64,000 nucleotides of DNA from Shinisaurus crocodilurus (GCA_021292165.1 CM037880.1:22218051-22282050), one strand, 5' to 3'; positions 1 through 12,300 are shown, counted from the first letter of the stretch. Made by a program: numbers and translations. Notes: generated by a model not told the origin, from the sequence alone.

Positions 1-1144
1 CAGAGCAAAATGTATGCCCTAGGACCACCTGTGCTTTGTTTAATATAAACATTATATGCCATAATGCTCATAAGACTTTAAAAAGCCAAAAACAAGTTTA
101 TTTCTGACATGACCTTGCAATTAAGAGGCTGGGTCCTCCCACAAAGTAATTGCTTTGGAAACCCACTCGAATCTGCCTGGGCCTCTGGCTGCCTTACTAC
201 CCTCCACGGAGAGGCTGGAACCCACTCAGGCAAAACCAAAGGCTAGGTCAGCAAGCAGCCTACCCAATTGCTTCATGTAATAAGAAGGCAACCAGAGACA
301 CCTTTTTGATGCAGGGAGCCTGGCTGGATGTCCACATATCATAAACTATTTCCTGTGAAAAGGGCTTGCTAATCAACGGACCCCCTGGCTAGTGCACTGT
401 CTGTGGCTTATGCTACTCAGGCCTGCAGAGTATCTGGATTACTTTTGGATTCTGACTTTGTTATTGCCCATAACAGCCAGCCGCCGCCCCCCGCTTTTTT
501 TTTATTCCTGGAACCTGTTGCCTGGATCCTCAGGCCCTTAGAGACTGTTCCTTCTTAGTTGTTGATGACTAATAAAAAGGGACATGGTGGCAAGGTTCAT
601 GTTTAAGATGGGGCTTCCAGTCCATTTGACCCAGAACATCACTGTGTCCTAGAGCTGATCCCAAAAGACTCTCACTTGTCCTAGAGAAGGTCATGAGCTT
701 TTCAGAAATGGAGAGAGAACTGTGCATTCAGGCTATTTCATCTATCACAGAGGGAAGAAAGAGGGTGCCCTCTTGTCTCACCATTCCCTTTGGAAACAAG
801 ATAGTGCTGCTCATATAATCCATGGAGTCATGCAGAAGCTCCATGGTAAATGGCCCTTTGTACGTTTGCATGGTAACTCTGCTCTGTCACATGACTAGCC
901 CTTTTCACTTACATAACTTCAAGCACAGATCACTTCAGGGCAACAAGCCCACATAGAAACAAGTGAATCCATCATCAAGATTTAACGAAGCCACATTCAA
1001 ACTTCATCGTTGTCTACACGGAGGAGTTTGCTCTCAGTGCCAGATATGCATTCTATTTATTTTTCTCCATAGCTATATTGGTGTTGTGTTAAGGAAGGTG
1101 CTGCTGAACATAAGGAAGGGAGGCTGGATTGTGCTCCTGTCATT
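1..1144. other. Unrecognised intronic sequence
   Basis: No gene or repeat that I can name. Only short chance reading frames occur, without codon structure or similarity. Confidence 0.5.
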
Positions 1145-1575
1145 CCTACATAAGAGAACCCAGGGATGGTGCTAAGTACTGAAAAGATCCGGGGCTCAAG
1201 CCCACAGGACAACAACAAAACAAAACAAAAAAAGCACAAATGTGCATATGCTAATTTACATATGCTCTAAAGTCTCTCTCTGTGTGTGTCTTTAAAGGAC
1301 CATGTCTCCTAAGGACACCCCTTGTTGCAAAAAGGGGTGTCTCCTAAGAACACCCCTTGTTGTAAAAAAACAAAAAAAACACCCTTTGTTGTATGGACAG
1401 GGGAGAGGAAGACATTTGATTTCAGAAAAAAAAACCTCAGGCAGAAAGATTCGAGGGAGAAGGCAGCACAGCAGGCAGCAGGAGGAGGAGCACATGTGGG
1501 CAAAAAGCTAGCTAATCCAGGAGGATCTTATGCAACAGAGATCATCAGGGCCCCTGTACCTTTATTTCAGTAAGG
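1145..1575 (+). repeat. Unclassified interspersed repeat X, longest copy
   Basis: This stretch is similar to two other places in the window. Its first part (to about 1265, including GCATATGCTAATTTACATATG-like sequence) resembles 60270-60375. Its second part (a pyrimidine-rich run, then TTTAAAGGACC, ACACCCCTT motifs, GGATC and a final CCTTTATTTCAG) resembles 63062-63305. Near 1310-1365 the motif for a stop-rich 'AAGGACACCCCTTGTTG' unit is repeated with variation. No terminal inverted repeat, poly(A) or target duplication was found, so the class is unknown. An LTR or an old DNA transposon are both possible. Confidence 0.5.
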
Positions 1576-4490
1576 CCCCATGGACAGCAGGGTGGTAGGG
1601 CAGGTGGCCTCCCAGAGATTCAGGAGTCCAAATGAAAGATTCGGGGCTCCAGCCCTAGTGGGCCACCCCCTAACACCAGCTCTGAGAGAACCTCTTTCAG
1701 AAATGTGTCTGCTCTCATTTTCTACTACAAAATGACCTTTTTATCTGTTAATATCAGTAAACTACTGAAGAGTACTCAACTTTCTGTAACCCACTTGTAA
1801 GTGCTTTGAATTGTGCTGTTTTTCACATGTGGATAAACAAGATCTTACACTTGCATTTGGGGATATTTTTTCCAGTTCCTTTTTAGGAGGGCACTAGGAG
1901 CACAGGCCAAGGAGAGTTACTAATCTTCCCGTCTTATTAGTTTTCCCCCTCACTTTTCTTCTTAAAATGAAAGCTAAAGTTCTCAGGATGCAGAATACGT
2001 GGCATCACAGATTCACATAATTCTGGCATCCTCCCTTTTCCTTTCGGAGAGAGTAGAAATCTAGCTCCTCAAAACTCAGCAGAATGCAATGCCAGATACT
2101 GGCATGGATGAGGCAGTTTAGGTCAGCATTGCCAGCATGTTGCCAAGACATCCGCCGTCTTAACGTAGTCTTAGAAGAGACACTTCCAGTGTTTCATGAG
2201 CATCCAAGATACAGCTCACTGGCTATAATAGAGGCCGTAAGTGTTAATATTCCAGGAGTTGTTGAATGGTCTGCATGAAATCAACCAGCACTGGCAATTC
2301 TGGTGCTAAACTAGGATTTCCAAGACATTTGTGGGGGGGGAAAGGCTTAAAATTATGGGTTAATATTAATAAAACATCTTTGCAAAAAGAGCAGCAAGAA
2401 CCCATGCCTCTTGGTCTCCTTTCTAAGTGGAAATGACAGATATCAAATCTGCATTTGCAACTTGTACCACTGTTCACCAGGTCCAAAAAAAGAGCATTCT
2501 TGAAATGGCCCAAGGAACACAATGGATTCTTATCCACTAAGGCACTTTGAAAGAGGGCAGGAGTATAGTGACAGGCCATGAGGAGATACTAGTTCTGCTA
2601 TATAAAATACAGGATGGAAAGGCAGCACTCATATCGTATGATTTACAAGAAGAAAATCTGGGATAGGTGAAACAAAAAGATGAACACAGAGGCACAATCA
2701 GACAATACTCAGTAGATACGAATTATTAATCCTGTTCCGCTGCCTCTCTTTTCGTATAGTCTCCCTTCATATTTTGGGGAAGACACTGAAAGACAATTCT
2801 GTTTTCAAACATACAAATTATAGTTCACTGAAGTCAACACATGTGACCAGAATCAAATTAAGCTTCACAAAATCAATGTGACAATACTGTAATGTATTAG
2901 TATGACAAGTCAGCTACAGAAAAGGGTCACTTTTTAACAGTTTCATTACTAACGAAGACATAAAAGAATTTGCAAAGAATAAATTCAACAAAGTTCACCG
3001 TTATTGTATGCTTTAGCACAGGGGAGGGCAACCTCTGGTCAGTGGAAGGTTGAGCACCCTCTGCAGGCCCCGCCCCTGCCCTCCCCAAGGGGAATGTCTT
3101 TGATACCTCCTATCAGAGATCGGAGATAAGATGGAAATTCTCCTGCACCACTTTCCGTGCTATAGTACAGTATACTAGAAGAATACTGTAAATATTCCTC
3201 AATGCTCCTCCCAATTCTGGTTCGAGATTTTGGGGGACCATTGGGCAAGATGCCCTCAGTGGGCCCCCAATTCCTCCTTGCCATTATCACTACTTCCCAC
3301 TAGATTGCCCTCTCCCTCTGGGCCTAATCTGCATAACTACCCAAAGGAAGAATGCAATGCTAGTGGAGGAGGATGCTCCTTCAACTGGTTCTTGTCACTG
3401 CTTGCATCCTTGAGCAGGCAACAACAAGTGAGGAGGAGGAGGAGGAACAGAACCAGGAGGCTCCGGGGGTCGGCAATGGAGGCTGGCCTGGCTCTTCCTG
3501 TACTTATCAACTATTATTAGGCAGTAGAACACTGGAGTCGTACAGCCAAGCAAATCTACGCACATAGGTTGAAAGGTGAGCACTACCGATCATAATGCTT
3601 CGTTTCCATTCAATGAGGGGATTTTGAAAATAAGAGGACAGCTTTGCAATGGAGTGCAACATGCCTATGAATAAAAGCTTGCTTCTTGCCGTTTCCATTT
3701 AATTCTGTGGCCATTCCCAATATATCCCTCTGTGCCCTAAAAAGCATCAAACTCAAAACATCACGTACCTAATTTCAACGGGCTCAGGAACTGGAATTCA
3801 GGTGTTAAGCAAATGCTACAAATTCTGCTTGTCACTCTCGTTTTATAAGCCAAAAATCAGTACCTGTTGCTGGTGCCTTATTTTAGAAAGGTGTTTTTGC
3901 TGCAGACGAGCATCCTTTAAAACTTTTCTTGGGGACAAACAGCACAGAGGCCTTGCAACAACATAGCAGTATCTGGAATACTGCACAGAGTCTATAGGAC
4001 TACAAAAAGCCTCCAATCCCTGGTTGTTTGAAAGATACTTCTGCTCAGGTATGATGAGATTTCTGCTACAGCTCCTCCAGTGATTCAGACAGCAATCGTC
4101 ATAACATTACTTAGGAACAAAGAAATTGAACTTATTCTACTATGGAGAAGAAAAGCATCTCTTTCGTAAGCTTTCTGAATGTTTAGTGTCAAGAACTTAG
4201 GCTTTCTGTGCACTGCTTTGGGTGCGACCTCCGTAGCAGAGAAGGTGTGTTTATACAGTTGAATGGAATTACAGTTTTAGAATAAATAAAATGATATACT
4301 CCCATGACCATGGTACAACTATGACCAAGGGGGACCAGAGCAAACCACTTGATTTCCTTCCAAATGGAAAACAAACGTCGTACTTGCCCAAGTCTGCGGT
4401 CACTTAAAAAAAAAGGTCCTTTTGTGCCATATGGCACTCAGTCTATCCTGAAGGAATAAGTATTGGTTTTCCTGTAATTAATTGGACAAG
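1576..4490. other. Unrecognised intronic sequence
   Basis: Mostly unique-looking AT-rich sequence. A hAT-like start (CAGGGGAGGGCAACCTCTGG) is seen at about 3018 but I could not find its partner end. A GAGGAGGAGG-type purine tract sits at about 3430-3450. No exon was recognised on either strand. Confidence 0.4.
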
Positions 4491-4690
4491 AGCCATAGCT
4501 CAGTGGCAGACCACATGGTTTGTATGCAGAAGATCCCAAGTTCAATCCGTGGCATATTCAGGGAGGGCTGGGGAAAAAATCCCCATCTGAAAACCTGGAG
4601 AGCCGTTCCCAGTCAGCATAGGTGCTGTGCTACTGAGCTAGTCAGACCAATGTCCTGATGGTGGAAGACAGCTGCCTACATTCATCCCAT
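4491..4690 (+). repeat. tRNA-derived SINE, family I
   Basis: The head has the form AGCCATAGCTCAGTGGCAGA (tRNA A-box-like) followed by a B-box-like GTTCAATCC about 45 bases on, which together form a pol III promoter. The body continues with 'CTGGAGAGCCG' and 'GTCAGACCAATG' motifs shared with the copies at 35976-36841, 37228-37441, 43570-43752 and 53571-53750. This is a SINE and not a tRNA gene, since the acceptor stem does not close. Confidence 0.8.
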
Positions 4691-5294
4691 GTTCCTTTCA
4701 TTCCTAATATTTAGTCATTTTTTTAAAAAAACAGTGGAAGAAATTAAAGTCGAGAGAGCAGCCCTGACAAAAGAGCATGCAAGGAGAATTTTACTTCAGG
4801 AAGAGAGGTACCCTACTACTAAAAGAGACTCCCTTGCTCCTCTCCTCATAGAGCAGTCTGGGAGGGACCACATACTCACTGCCTCTTGGCATGACAGCAA
4901 GATAAGGAAAAACATCAGTCAAGGGGAGAGAGAAGAGAATCTTGCAGCATTCTAACAAATGTGTAACAGAAGCTATAAAAAAAAACTACTTTTACTGTTC
5001 TTGACCAATGTGTTCTCTCCAAACTCTACTCCATTCCAGTTTGATCTGTCCTGTATTTTATTTGGTCACTATCAGTTCTGTGTCTCTGTCTCTCTCCGTC
5101 CCCACCACGCCAGCCTTCCCTTTTAAAAACATCTCCGGCTTAATAATGAAATGTTCGAGATACAGCGGAAGGAAGAGAAAGAGAAATAAGTTGCCCCCTA
5201 AATTTGGGTCATTTCTAACTTGATATAATTTCTATTAATATTGATGTTTCATATTGCTGTAATTTAATCCCATCAATTGCTCCTCCTTCTGATG

Positions 5295-5481
5295 CAGTCA
5301 AAATGCTGATTGACCCTGAGAAGTCATAATTCTATTTCTCCTTAACATCAGACCTCCCAGCCTTTGGCTATACTTAGGATTTTTCAATTTATTTATTTAT
5401 TTACTTACTTTGGAAGACAGTACATCACTTAAATCAAATCACAAATGCCAGTATTCTGTTTGATCTGTCCCACTCAATTGG
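5295..5481 (+). repeat. Left arm of 187-bp inverted repeat
   Basis: Read in reverse complement, this arm matches 6150-6336 base for base over 187 positions with two substitutions and no gaps. The arms contain an (ATTT)n stretch and otherwise unique-looking sequence. They enclose 668 bp that hold an L2-like LINE tail. Neither arm belongs to a repeat family I recognise elsewhere in the window. Confidence 0.95.
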
Positions 5482-5879
5482 ATTTCTTATGTCAAGCACA
5501 CTCACTGTTGCAAGTATTCAAGCATCCTTTAAACTAGTGAAGCCAAAAAATGATAATAATTCACCAGACCACTCCACAGATTTAAGAGCTAATAATATCA
5601 CAAAAGCAGCTCTCTCGCTCTCTCTGTATGCACGCACCCACCTATTTTAAAGCACAATACAAAAGCAGAACGAATCAATCACAATAGTTGAAAATGAAAG
5701 AAACAGTTTTAAACACAAGGTTAAAACAAGAAAGCTGAGTAGATGGGGAGAAAACAATTTATAAAGAGATCAGAGCATAAATTTAGTCCTCTCAAACTCC
5801 ACAGTCAGACTAAAAGGTTATCAGCATAATAGTCCAGGATCTGACACAGACCCCTGTAAAAAAAAGGGGGGGGAGATAT
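5482..5879. other. Unrecognised spacer within inverted repeat
   Basis: AT-rich sequence between the left inverted-repeat arm and the L2-like tail. No coding potential or known repeat was seen. Confidence 0.4.
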
Positions 5880-6149
5880 TATTTATATTTATTTATTATT
5901 TATATTTATTTATCGCCCATCTGGCCAGCAACTGGCCACCCTGGGCGATGTACATAGAATAAAAACAATAAAATACATTTAAAACAATATAAAAATTTTA
6001 AAATCTTAACCCATCCCATATTCCCGCCTGAACAACCAGGTTTTTAATGAGCGACGGAAGCTCAGCAGAGAGGGGGCATGGCGGAGGTCACGCGGGAGAG
6101 AGTTCCACAGTACGGGGGCCGCCACAGAAAAGGCGGCCCCTGTACTGTC
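5880..6149 (-). mobile_element. L2-like LINE 3' end fragment
   Basis: On the minus strand the sequence encodes a decayed version of the L2 reverse-transcriptase C-terminus (phenylalanine-arginine-arginine, serine-leucine-lysine-threonine pattern). It then runs into an A-rich 3' UTR and ends in a hairpin-like TCGCCCATCTGGCCAG tail followed by ATTT repeats. The same tail occurs at 33222-33300 and, in the other orientation, at 23235-23385. It is a 5'-truncated, dead copy. Confidence 0.7.
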
Positions 6150-6336
6150 CCAATTGAGTGGGACAGATCAAACAGAATACTGGCATTTGTTATTTGATTT
6201 AAGTGATGTACTGTCTTCCAAAGTAAGTAAATAAATAAATAAATTGAAAAATCCTAAGTATAGCCAAAGGCTGGGAGGTCTGATGTTAAGGAGAAACAGA
6301 ATTATGACTTCTCAGGGTCAATCAGCATTTTGACTG
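6150..6336 (-). repeat. Right arm of 187-bp inverted repeat
   Basis: Reverse-complement partner of 5295-5481, 185 of 187 positions identical. The right arm joins the L2-like fragment directly at CTGTCC/CAATTG, so the duplication boundary abuts the LINE. Confidence 0.95.
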
Positions 6337-6593
6337 ACTGATATGCAGAGGATCTTGAAGTTTGTATGTATTTCAGACCCATGTAAGTACACATTTAACA
6401 TGGGAAGACCTGCCCATTCTGTGGTATTAATTCTGTAGCTGCCATTTGCCAAAAACGACTGACATGCAAACGTGGATATACAATAACTCATGAACAATTA
6501 AGATGTCGAATGCTCACTCTGGTGGCAAATATAGCATTTTGTAAAGTCAAGTTCCAGTAGAAGAACTATTACTAGCCATTATTACCACTAGTG

Positions 6594-6690
6594 TGGTCTA
6601 CCGGGTAGAATGCCGTACTAGGAGCAGGAAGATCTGGTTTCAAATCCCTGTTCAATTATGAAACTCGCCAGATGCCATTTGGCCAGGTTG
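6594..6690 (+). repeat. Old tRNA-derived SINE, degraded
   Basis: It retains GTGTGGTCTA, GGTAGAATG and a B-box-like GTTTCAAATCCCTGTTC followed by CCATTTGGCC. This is the order found in Sauria/MIR-type SINEs. It is strongly diverged and has lost its tail. Confidence 0.5.
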
Positions 6691-7368
6691 CCATGTCTGA
6701 TTTTTAAAAATTCTGATTAAAAATTGTCTGTCTCTTCAAATTGTGCCAGAAAGTTTTCTGGCAGTGCAAAGAGTGCTGTGTGTAGTCCCCTGAAGGATCT
6801 CTACTGGGCATCTCTAGAGAATCTACTGGGGTTGACCTTAATATCTGATCCCCCTGAATATTTTTTTTTAACATTCAGGGGGATCATGGGGGAGGTCAAA
6901 GATCAGGAGAGGGGGCAGACTTCAGAGTGAGGGGGCGAAAATGGGGGAGGGCTTCTTTTACAAATACACTCTACAAATACTACCATATTATTTTCCATAC
7001 AGCGTCCCTGGGAACAACAGTATGTCATCCCGTACCGTCCCTCCCAAGGGCACTACTGCAGCTCTATTTTCAAAGAACGCCAAGCATACAAAGATGCCGC
7101 AGCTTCAGATTTAAAATATAAAGAAGAGGATTTTGCCTAAAGCCCTCAGACCACCTAGTCTAAACTGTAAGGACCCACACACACACTGCAAGTCAGCAGA
7201 ATTTCTTCCCACACACCACCCAAAAGCCCAAGCAAGTAGATCGCAGAAAGGGCCTCGTGAGGTAAGTGGAGGTCCTGTCTGCTTCAGGTGGTATCAAGAC
7301 AGAGAGGCCAAAAACTAGGAAAGGGCAGTACCAAGAATAAGGTCCAAAGACGGTCCAAAGGTCTAAGC
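6691..7368. other. Unrecognised intronic sequence
   Basis: It contains a small perfect hairpin around 6848-6888 (GATCCCCCTGAAT and its complement flanking a T-rich loop). Otherwise nothing is recognisable. The last eight bases (7361-7368, GTCTAAGC) are the left target duplication of the following hAT element. Confidence 0.5.
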
Positions 7369-8235
7369 CAGGGGTGGAAAACTTTCACAGGGCCAGGGGG
7401 CTGCATTGCCTCCCCTGGGACCCCACTGAGGGCTGTGCCCCTGCCCCCCAAATTTGCTGCTGGTGCAGTGGCTGCAACAGGGAGGGGAAATAGCCTGCTT
7501 CTAAAAGCCGGAAGCTGAAATTCAGCAATGCAGTGGTGGTGGCAAAAAACGGGGAGCTATTTTGCTTTAAAGGCCACTGTGTTTGGCTTTTGAAAGCAGA
7601 CCATGTATTCATTTATTTATTTTATTTAAGCGGTTTCTATACCACTTGACATCCCAGGATTTCCGAGCAGCTGACATAAAAACACATATGCTGCAATATA
7701 AAACCAGTGACCTTGATTTATTATTATGCATGTTGCTCTTTTTGTTGCCTTCATTTTGTTAATTTTATTTCAAAATAAAATAAAATGTCACGAGGTAAAA
7801 CAATATAAAAACAGTATTTTAAAAAATCAATACCTTTAAAACATTGCAACAAAAGCAGGAAAACAGAGCAGACTCACAATCGATCACAAGCCAGGGAAAG
7901 CCTGAGTGAACAAATGTGTATTCAAGAGGCATCTGAAGCTCGCCACAGTTTCTGCCTTTTGAACCACATGTAGGAGGGTGTTCCAGAGGGTGGGTGCCAC
8001 TATCGAGAAGGTCTGCTTACGTGCCGTTGCCTGGAGACACTGTGTTGGTTGTGGAATGACCAATAAGGCCTCCTTAGAAGATCCCAGGGGTCGGTTTGCT
8101 ATCCTAGTTGTTTCCTAGTTGTTTCCTTGCTGCCACCGCACTACCAAATTTCAGCAGCACATTTAGCAGCGGTGGGGGCAGTGGCTGAAAAAAAGGCCAA
8201 GGGGGCCACATGCAGCTTGCGTATTGCCCACCCCG
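7369..8235. mobile_element. Non-autonomous hAT element, split by an L2 fragment
   Basis: It starts with CAGGGGTGGAAAACTTTC and ends with GTATTGCCCACCCCG, imperfect terminal inverted repeats of the CAGGGGTGGG hAT type. The flanking 8-mers GTCTAAGC (7361-7368) and GTCTAAGT (8236-8243) match at 7 of 8 positions, as expected for the 8-bp hAT target duplication. An L2 tail lies inside (about 7604-8110). No transposase is encoded. Confidence 0.8.
7604..8110 (-). mobile_element. L2-like LINE fragment nested in hAT
   Basis: On the minus strand, from about 8060 downwards, the frame reads TFSIVAPTLWN and then SFRCLLNTHLF. This is the conserved C-terminal end of L2-clade reverse transcriptases. A 3' UTR rich in AAAACA follows, with an ATTT repeat at the 3' end (7604-7628). 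It is 5'-truncated. The hAT ends on either side show that it inserted into the hAT. Confidence 0.75.
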
Positions 8236-8243
8236 GTCTAAGT

Positions 8244-9010
8244 ACACAGGAACCTTCAGAGCACAAGGTATGTAGGGAATGCAAGCCTGAGAGCTGGAGT
8301 ACAGACATTGTTCCAGCAACTCTCTGTCTAGAATTGAAGGCTTTTAAGCTTGAGCATTCAGAGCCCCATCCAGGCACAGCTACTGGCCCTCAGAGTTACT
8401 TGAGGGAAGGCCTTACTTGCAAGGAGAGTCTTACTCATGAGTAACCCTTTAGTCACGAGGAGTCATACTGCTGAGACTATCCCTTCTTCACCTGGCAGCT
8501 AAGCCAGCCTACACCTTTAGGCACCTGCACTCCCTCGGACTAGGCAATAGCTCCGCTTCTTCCTCCAAATCAGAAAGGGGGCTCTCTATGTCTCAAGGGG
8601 CTAATTTGGAATACTATCTCTCCTGAGGGCCTAGGATCCCCCTAATCTGCCTCACGGTCCCTGGAAGTAGGTTACTCCTCTGAGAAGTGTGGATCAGAAA
8701 GATCTAGGTCGTCTGCCAAAGAGGATTCCTCCAGAGGAGGCATGACAGACCCTATAAGCTAAGCAAAGGCCTACAAGAGGAAAGGAATCACATTTCCCCC
8801 ATCCTGAGTAAATAGGGGAATAGGACACATTTTTTCCTAAGGTATCACCTGTTGTCAGAAACCACAATTAGGTGCCTGCCTACACACACCCAAAATCAGA
8901 TAGGTTTCAACAGTGAATGAGTGTATGTGGCAATCATAAAAGATAATTTTAAAATGACAGCAGAAGAGAGTATATCGAATGGGATGTTTGCAGCAACATT
9001 TCCTACATGT
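8244..9010. other. Unrecognised intronic sequence
   Basis: No gene or repeat recognised. Confidence 0.4.
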
Positions 9011-9132
9011 CCATTTCCCATCTAATCCTCAGAACAACTATCTATGTTCATTTTGGGCTGAAAGATCATGATTTGCCCAAGGTGTCATGGCAGAGCATTA
9101 ACCCAGGCTTCCCTCTGGTCCAACAGTTTATT
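9011..9132 (-). repeat. Old MIR/Sauria-like SINE
   Basis: The reverse complement shows the order GGTCCAAC, AACCCAGG, CCATG, TTGGGCAAATC and CCTCAGAACAACTA typical of the body of tRNA-derived core SINEs. The copy is highly diverged. Confidence 0.5.
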
Positions 9133-11734
9133 CACTATATCACCACTGGCTCCACAAGGCACCGTTAATTTAAGCATCACATTAAAAAATATGGCAGCAG
9201 TCTTGTCAAGAAAAGGAGACACTGCAAGGAAAAAGATTTGAATATGAAAAGAAAAGCATCGGACAAGATAGTCATAAAGTTTAAGCATACCCAAGAACAA
9301 ACAGGCAGTCATGAGGCCGTCAGCTGCTTGTGGTGCTGTGTGCAACTGTAGGAAACTCTCATACACCCCACCCTGCAGGCAAAGAAATTTCTGCCATGTA
9401 TTACATCTATATCCCACCATCCCGCCACGACCAAACAGATGACAGAAGCAGTGGGTGCCGGCATATACTAGCTCAGACACAATGCAATACACCGGCCTCG
9501 TTTCCAAAAGGTGTATTACACTATACAAACTACTGTACATTTCCTACAAGACAATCCATTTGTATATATTACTGAAAAGACATGAGATGGATTATCATTT
9601 GGAGGCCATAAATGTTCAGCCAAGAAGATAAAACAAGATCTGATCCCAAATAGCTCAGTCACCATAATATGTTCAATTCCGGTAAACAAAGAGGAAAGCA
9701 TGACCAATTTGGGCCCCATTTGAGTGACAAGCTGGAACTGTACCTGTCTTTTCGCTTTTCAAAACACCTTAGCAATTTTAATTTCTAATTAGTACCTTTT
9801 GGCTCTATTTCATATCAAACATGCAACCCCAAACAAAGATACAAAAATGATCTTGTAATGCACCTGACTGATTCAGCTATATTTCACAGTGGGGGGCAGG
9901 GGGGGAGAGAAAACAAATATATTCATTTATATTAGGCAAGTAATGAATCTGTGGGCAGTTCACATACTTATGAGATGCATGCACCCTCTTAGACAAAGAT
10001 GTTGCCATGTGATCCCAAGCAAAAAGGAGAGAGAGGGAGAGTGCACATGGCAGGTAACCTTTCATGCAAGCTTTTGAGTTGCATGGATGCAACTTGACTT
10101 GCTGCCAATGGGAGACGGAGACAAGCTCTATTCAACATTAGGGCAAATGCTGCCCACTTCATTATTTAGGGAGTCTCCTAATCGCCCAGATATTTTTTTA
10201 AAGAAAAGAAAGCATGGGATTATTACTCAGGAGTCAGGAGCAGACCTCCCTTTGGCCAGCTCACTGGTTCTACACATTGGATGGCTTCACACGATATGGC
10301 AACCCACACTGCAGCACAAGCCACAGGGGTGGGGTGAGAGGTTTGGTCGGTCTGGGGTTTTTGCCTTTGCTTTAAAACATATTAGTTTTACAGGCTTCTG
10401 ATACCATAATATGTGGAACATAGTTGGCTTTCGATGATTTTTCAGTAGTAATCTTGTAATTATTGTCATTGATTACTTGCCTTTGACTTTACCTTTAAAA
10501 CCAGTATACTTTAGAAATGAACACAGCACTTAGTAATGACTAACGTTACAGGGCACTGACAATAGCAAGTTGTATCTCCCTTTACATCTTATCTCACTTC
10601 AAATTAATTTTACCTTGGGAAACAGCCAGGGAAACAGCAGTGTTGATGATACTGCTGCTAACCACTATCAATGCTTGCAGAAAGGTTCTTATTCTGCTCT
10701 GAAGAAGGATCTTGAATCAATTGCCAGGGAGGCAATAACAATTTAAGAATCCCAACAGAGAGTTCCAGGCACAAGGCAAATGAGAAGGAAAAGGAGAATG
10801 AGTCCATCTCTGTCTGAAATAACAGAGCACTTTGAGTTGAAAGGGCCATGAGGAGCCCTGAAAGCATCTCGAAGGATCTGGCTATTTGATATACATCAAT
10901 TCACTATCATTAAATTCTTCCCATTTCATTGCATTTGAATCAATAGCTATTTGAGAGGGAAGCAAGTTCAAGTGCTGGTGTGATATGACAGCCTGTTATA
11001 TTGTTAACTCACCCCTGAAAGCAATTTCTTCTCTCCTAATTAAAATCACTCATTGTTGGTTACCTGGGATATCTGTAATATTAGTCACAGAACCACAATA
11101 TTTATGCAATCAAGAACTACTGTTAACTAGTCATCTTGTGTGGAACTTATTCTCCACAAGTCCTCTAATCCAAAGAAAGCAAAGCTCTAGAACTTTTTTT
11201 TTTTTTTAACTATAGAACAAAACTGTGTTATCTTCCATGCCCATCACCCTGCAGTCCATGACCTGCCCTAAATATGGCAAGATGCAAGTGCCATGATCTG
11301 GGACATCGACCCTTTATTCAGCAGCACACCAGACCCTTAGCATCTTTTTTCTGGGATCCAAACCAATACTATAAATCAACCCTGAAAAATGCAATTTACT
11401 CCTTGGAAGTAAAAATTGGACCACTTTGAGTCAAACGTGCAGCCTTAGCCATGCCAGCTGTAATTCTGCCAAGCATTTACTGTTCTTGTAGAGCACCACC
11501 CAAAGCCATGCAGCATCATAAGGACTTCTTTGACAGATAGGAACCTATTATTGGTTAAAATATTAAACATTTATGGCACATTCGCTTGTGCAAGCTGTAC
11601 TGAAGTGAACTGAGCCCACATAGGAGCACAATCATCTATTTTAGGTCTTCGTAGAAATACAAAACAGTATTTTAAGTCACTGTTCTTCAGTAACTGCCCT
11701 GTTTAAGATTTTGTTAAGAAGACATTTGCTTTTA
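9133..11734. other. Unrecognised intronic sequence
   Basis: The longest open frame here (minus, 9085-9540) has no domain, no homology that I recognise and no codon structure, so I treat it as chance. The rest appears to be unique AT-rich intron. Confidence 0.4.
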
Positions 11735-11850
11735 TACCCTGCTTGTGGGCTTCCCAGAGGCATCTAGTTGGCCACAATGCGAAAGAGGATGCTGGACTAG
11801 ATGGACCTTTGATCTGATCCAGCAGCGATCTTCTCATATTGGGAGTTCTT
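11735..11850 (+). repeat. SINE/CR1-type 3' tail fragment
   Basis: It contains CTTGTGGGCTTCCCAGAGGC, GTTGGCCACAATG, GATGCTGGACTAGATGGACC and CTGATCCAGCAG in order. This block is common as the 3' part of squamate retroposons. The head is missing. Confidence 0.55.
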
Positions 11851-12009
11851 ACTGCCATATGTCAGGACACAAGACCACAACTAGCCTTGAATTGGTGGCC
11901 TGAGTGATACAAGGCAAGATTCTGTCTGTGCACCACCATTCAACTCTGATCAAAGCAGAGAAAGTAGCCCCGTCAGTCAAGGCAACTCCCTTAGAGTAGT
12001 AAAGCACAG

Positions 12010-12300
12010 CAGATCAGGTAATATTCACAGACATACCCCACTTTCTCACACAACCATGTTCAAACCAGCTTACAAATAAATCAATTCAACAGCAGCCAGA
12101 GATAACACACCAAAACAGCAGTAGTCTCAGCAAGTTAGAGTAAAAACAGGTTTTTAGGGAGAATTCAAGCCAAATGCACAAGAAAATGTGTGTCTTCTCC
12201 CAGCGCTTAAATGATAGTGTAGGTGCCAGGCAAATAACCCTGGAGAGGGTGTTGTGAAAACATGGCACCACTGCTGAGAACACACTATCTCCAATCTCCA
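12010..12300 (-). mobile_element. L2-like LINE 3' fragment
   Basis: The layout matches the other minus-strand tails: a short 'CTTACAAATAAA' region, then an AACAGGTTTTTAGGGAGAATTC block, then 'GAGAGGGTGTTGTGAAAACATGG' style sequence. On the minus strand that last block is the decayed reverse transcriptase C-terminus. It is heavily mutated. Confidence 0.5.

Noticed and set aside
3018..3060. Start of a hAT MITE (CAGGGGAGGGCAACC)
   Set aside because: No partner terminus or 8-bp duplication could be found, so no element is called.
4491..4580. tRNA gene
   Set aside because: A- and B-box-like motifs are present but the acceptor stem and anticodon arm do not fold as a tRNA. Four related copies show it is a SINE.
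9085..9540. 151-codon minus-strand frame
   Set aside because: No domain, no family resemblance and no exon signals. It overlaps another chance frame on the opposite strand.
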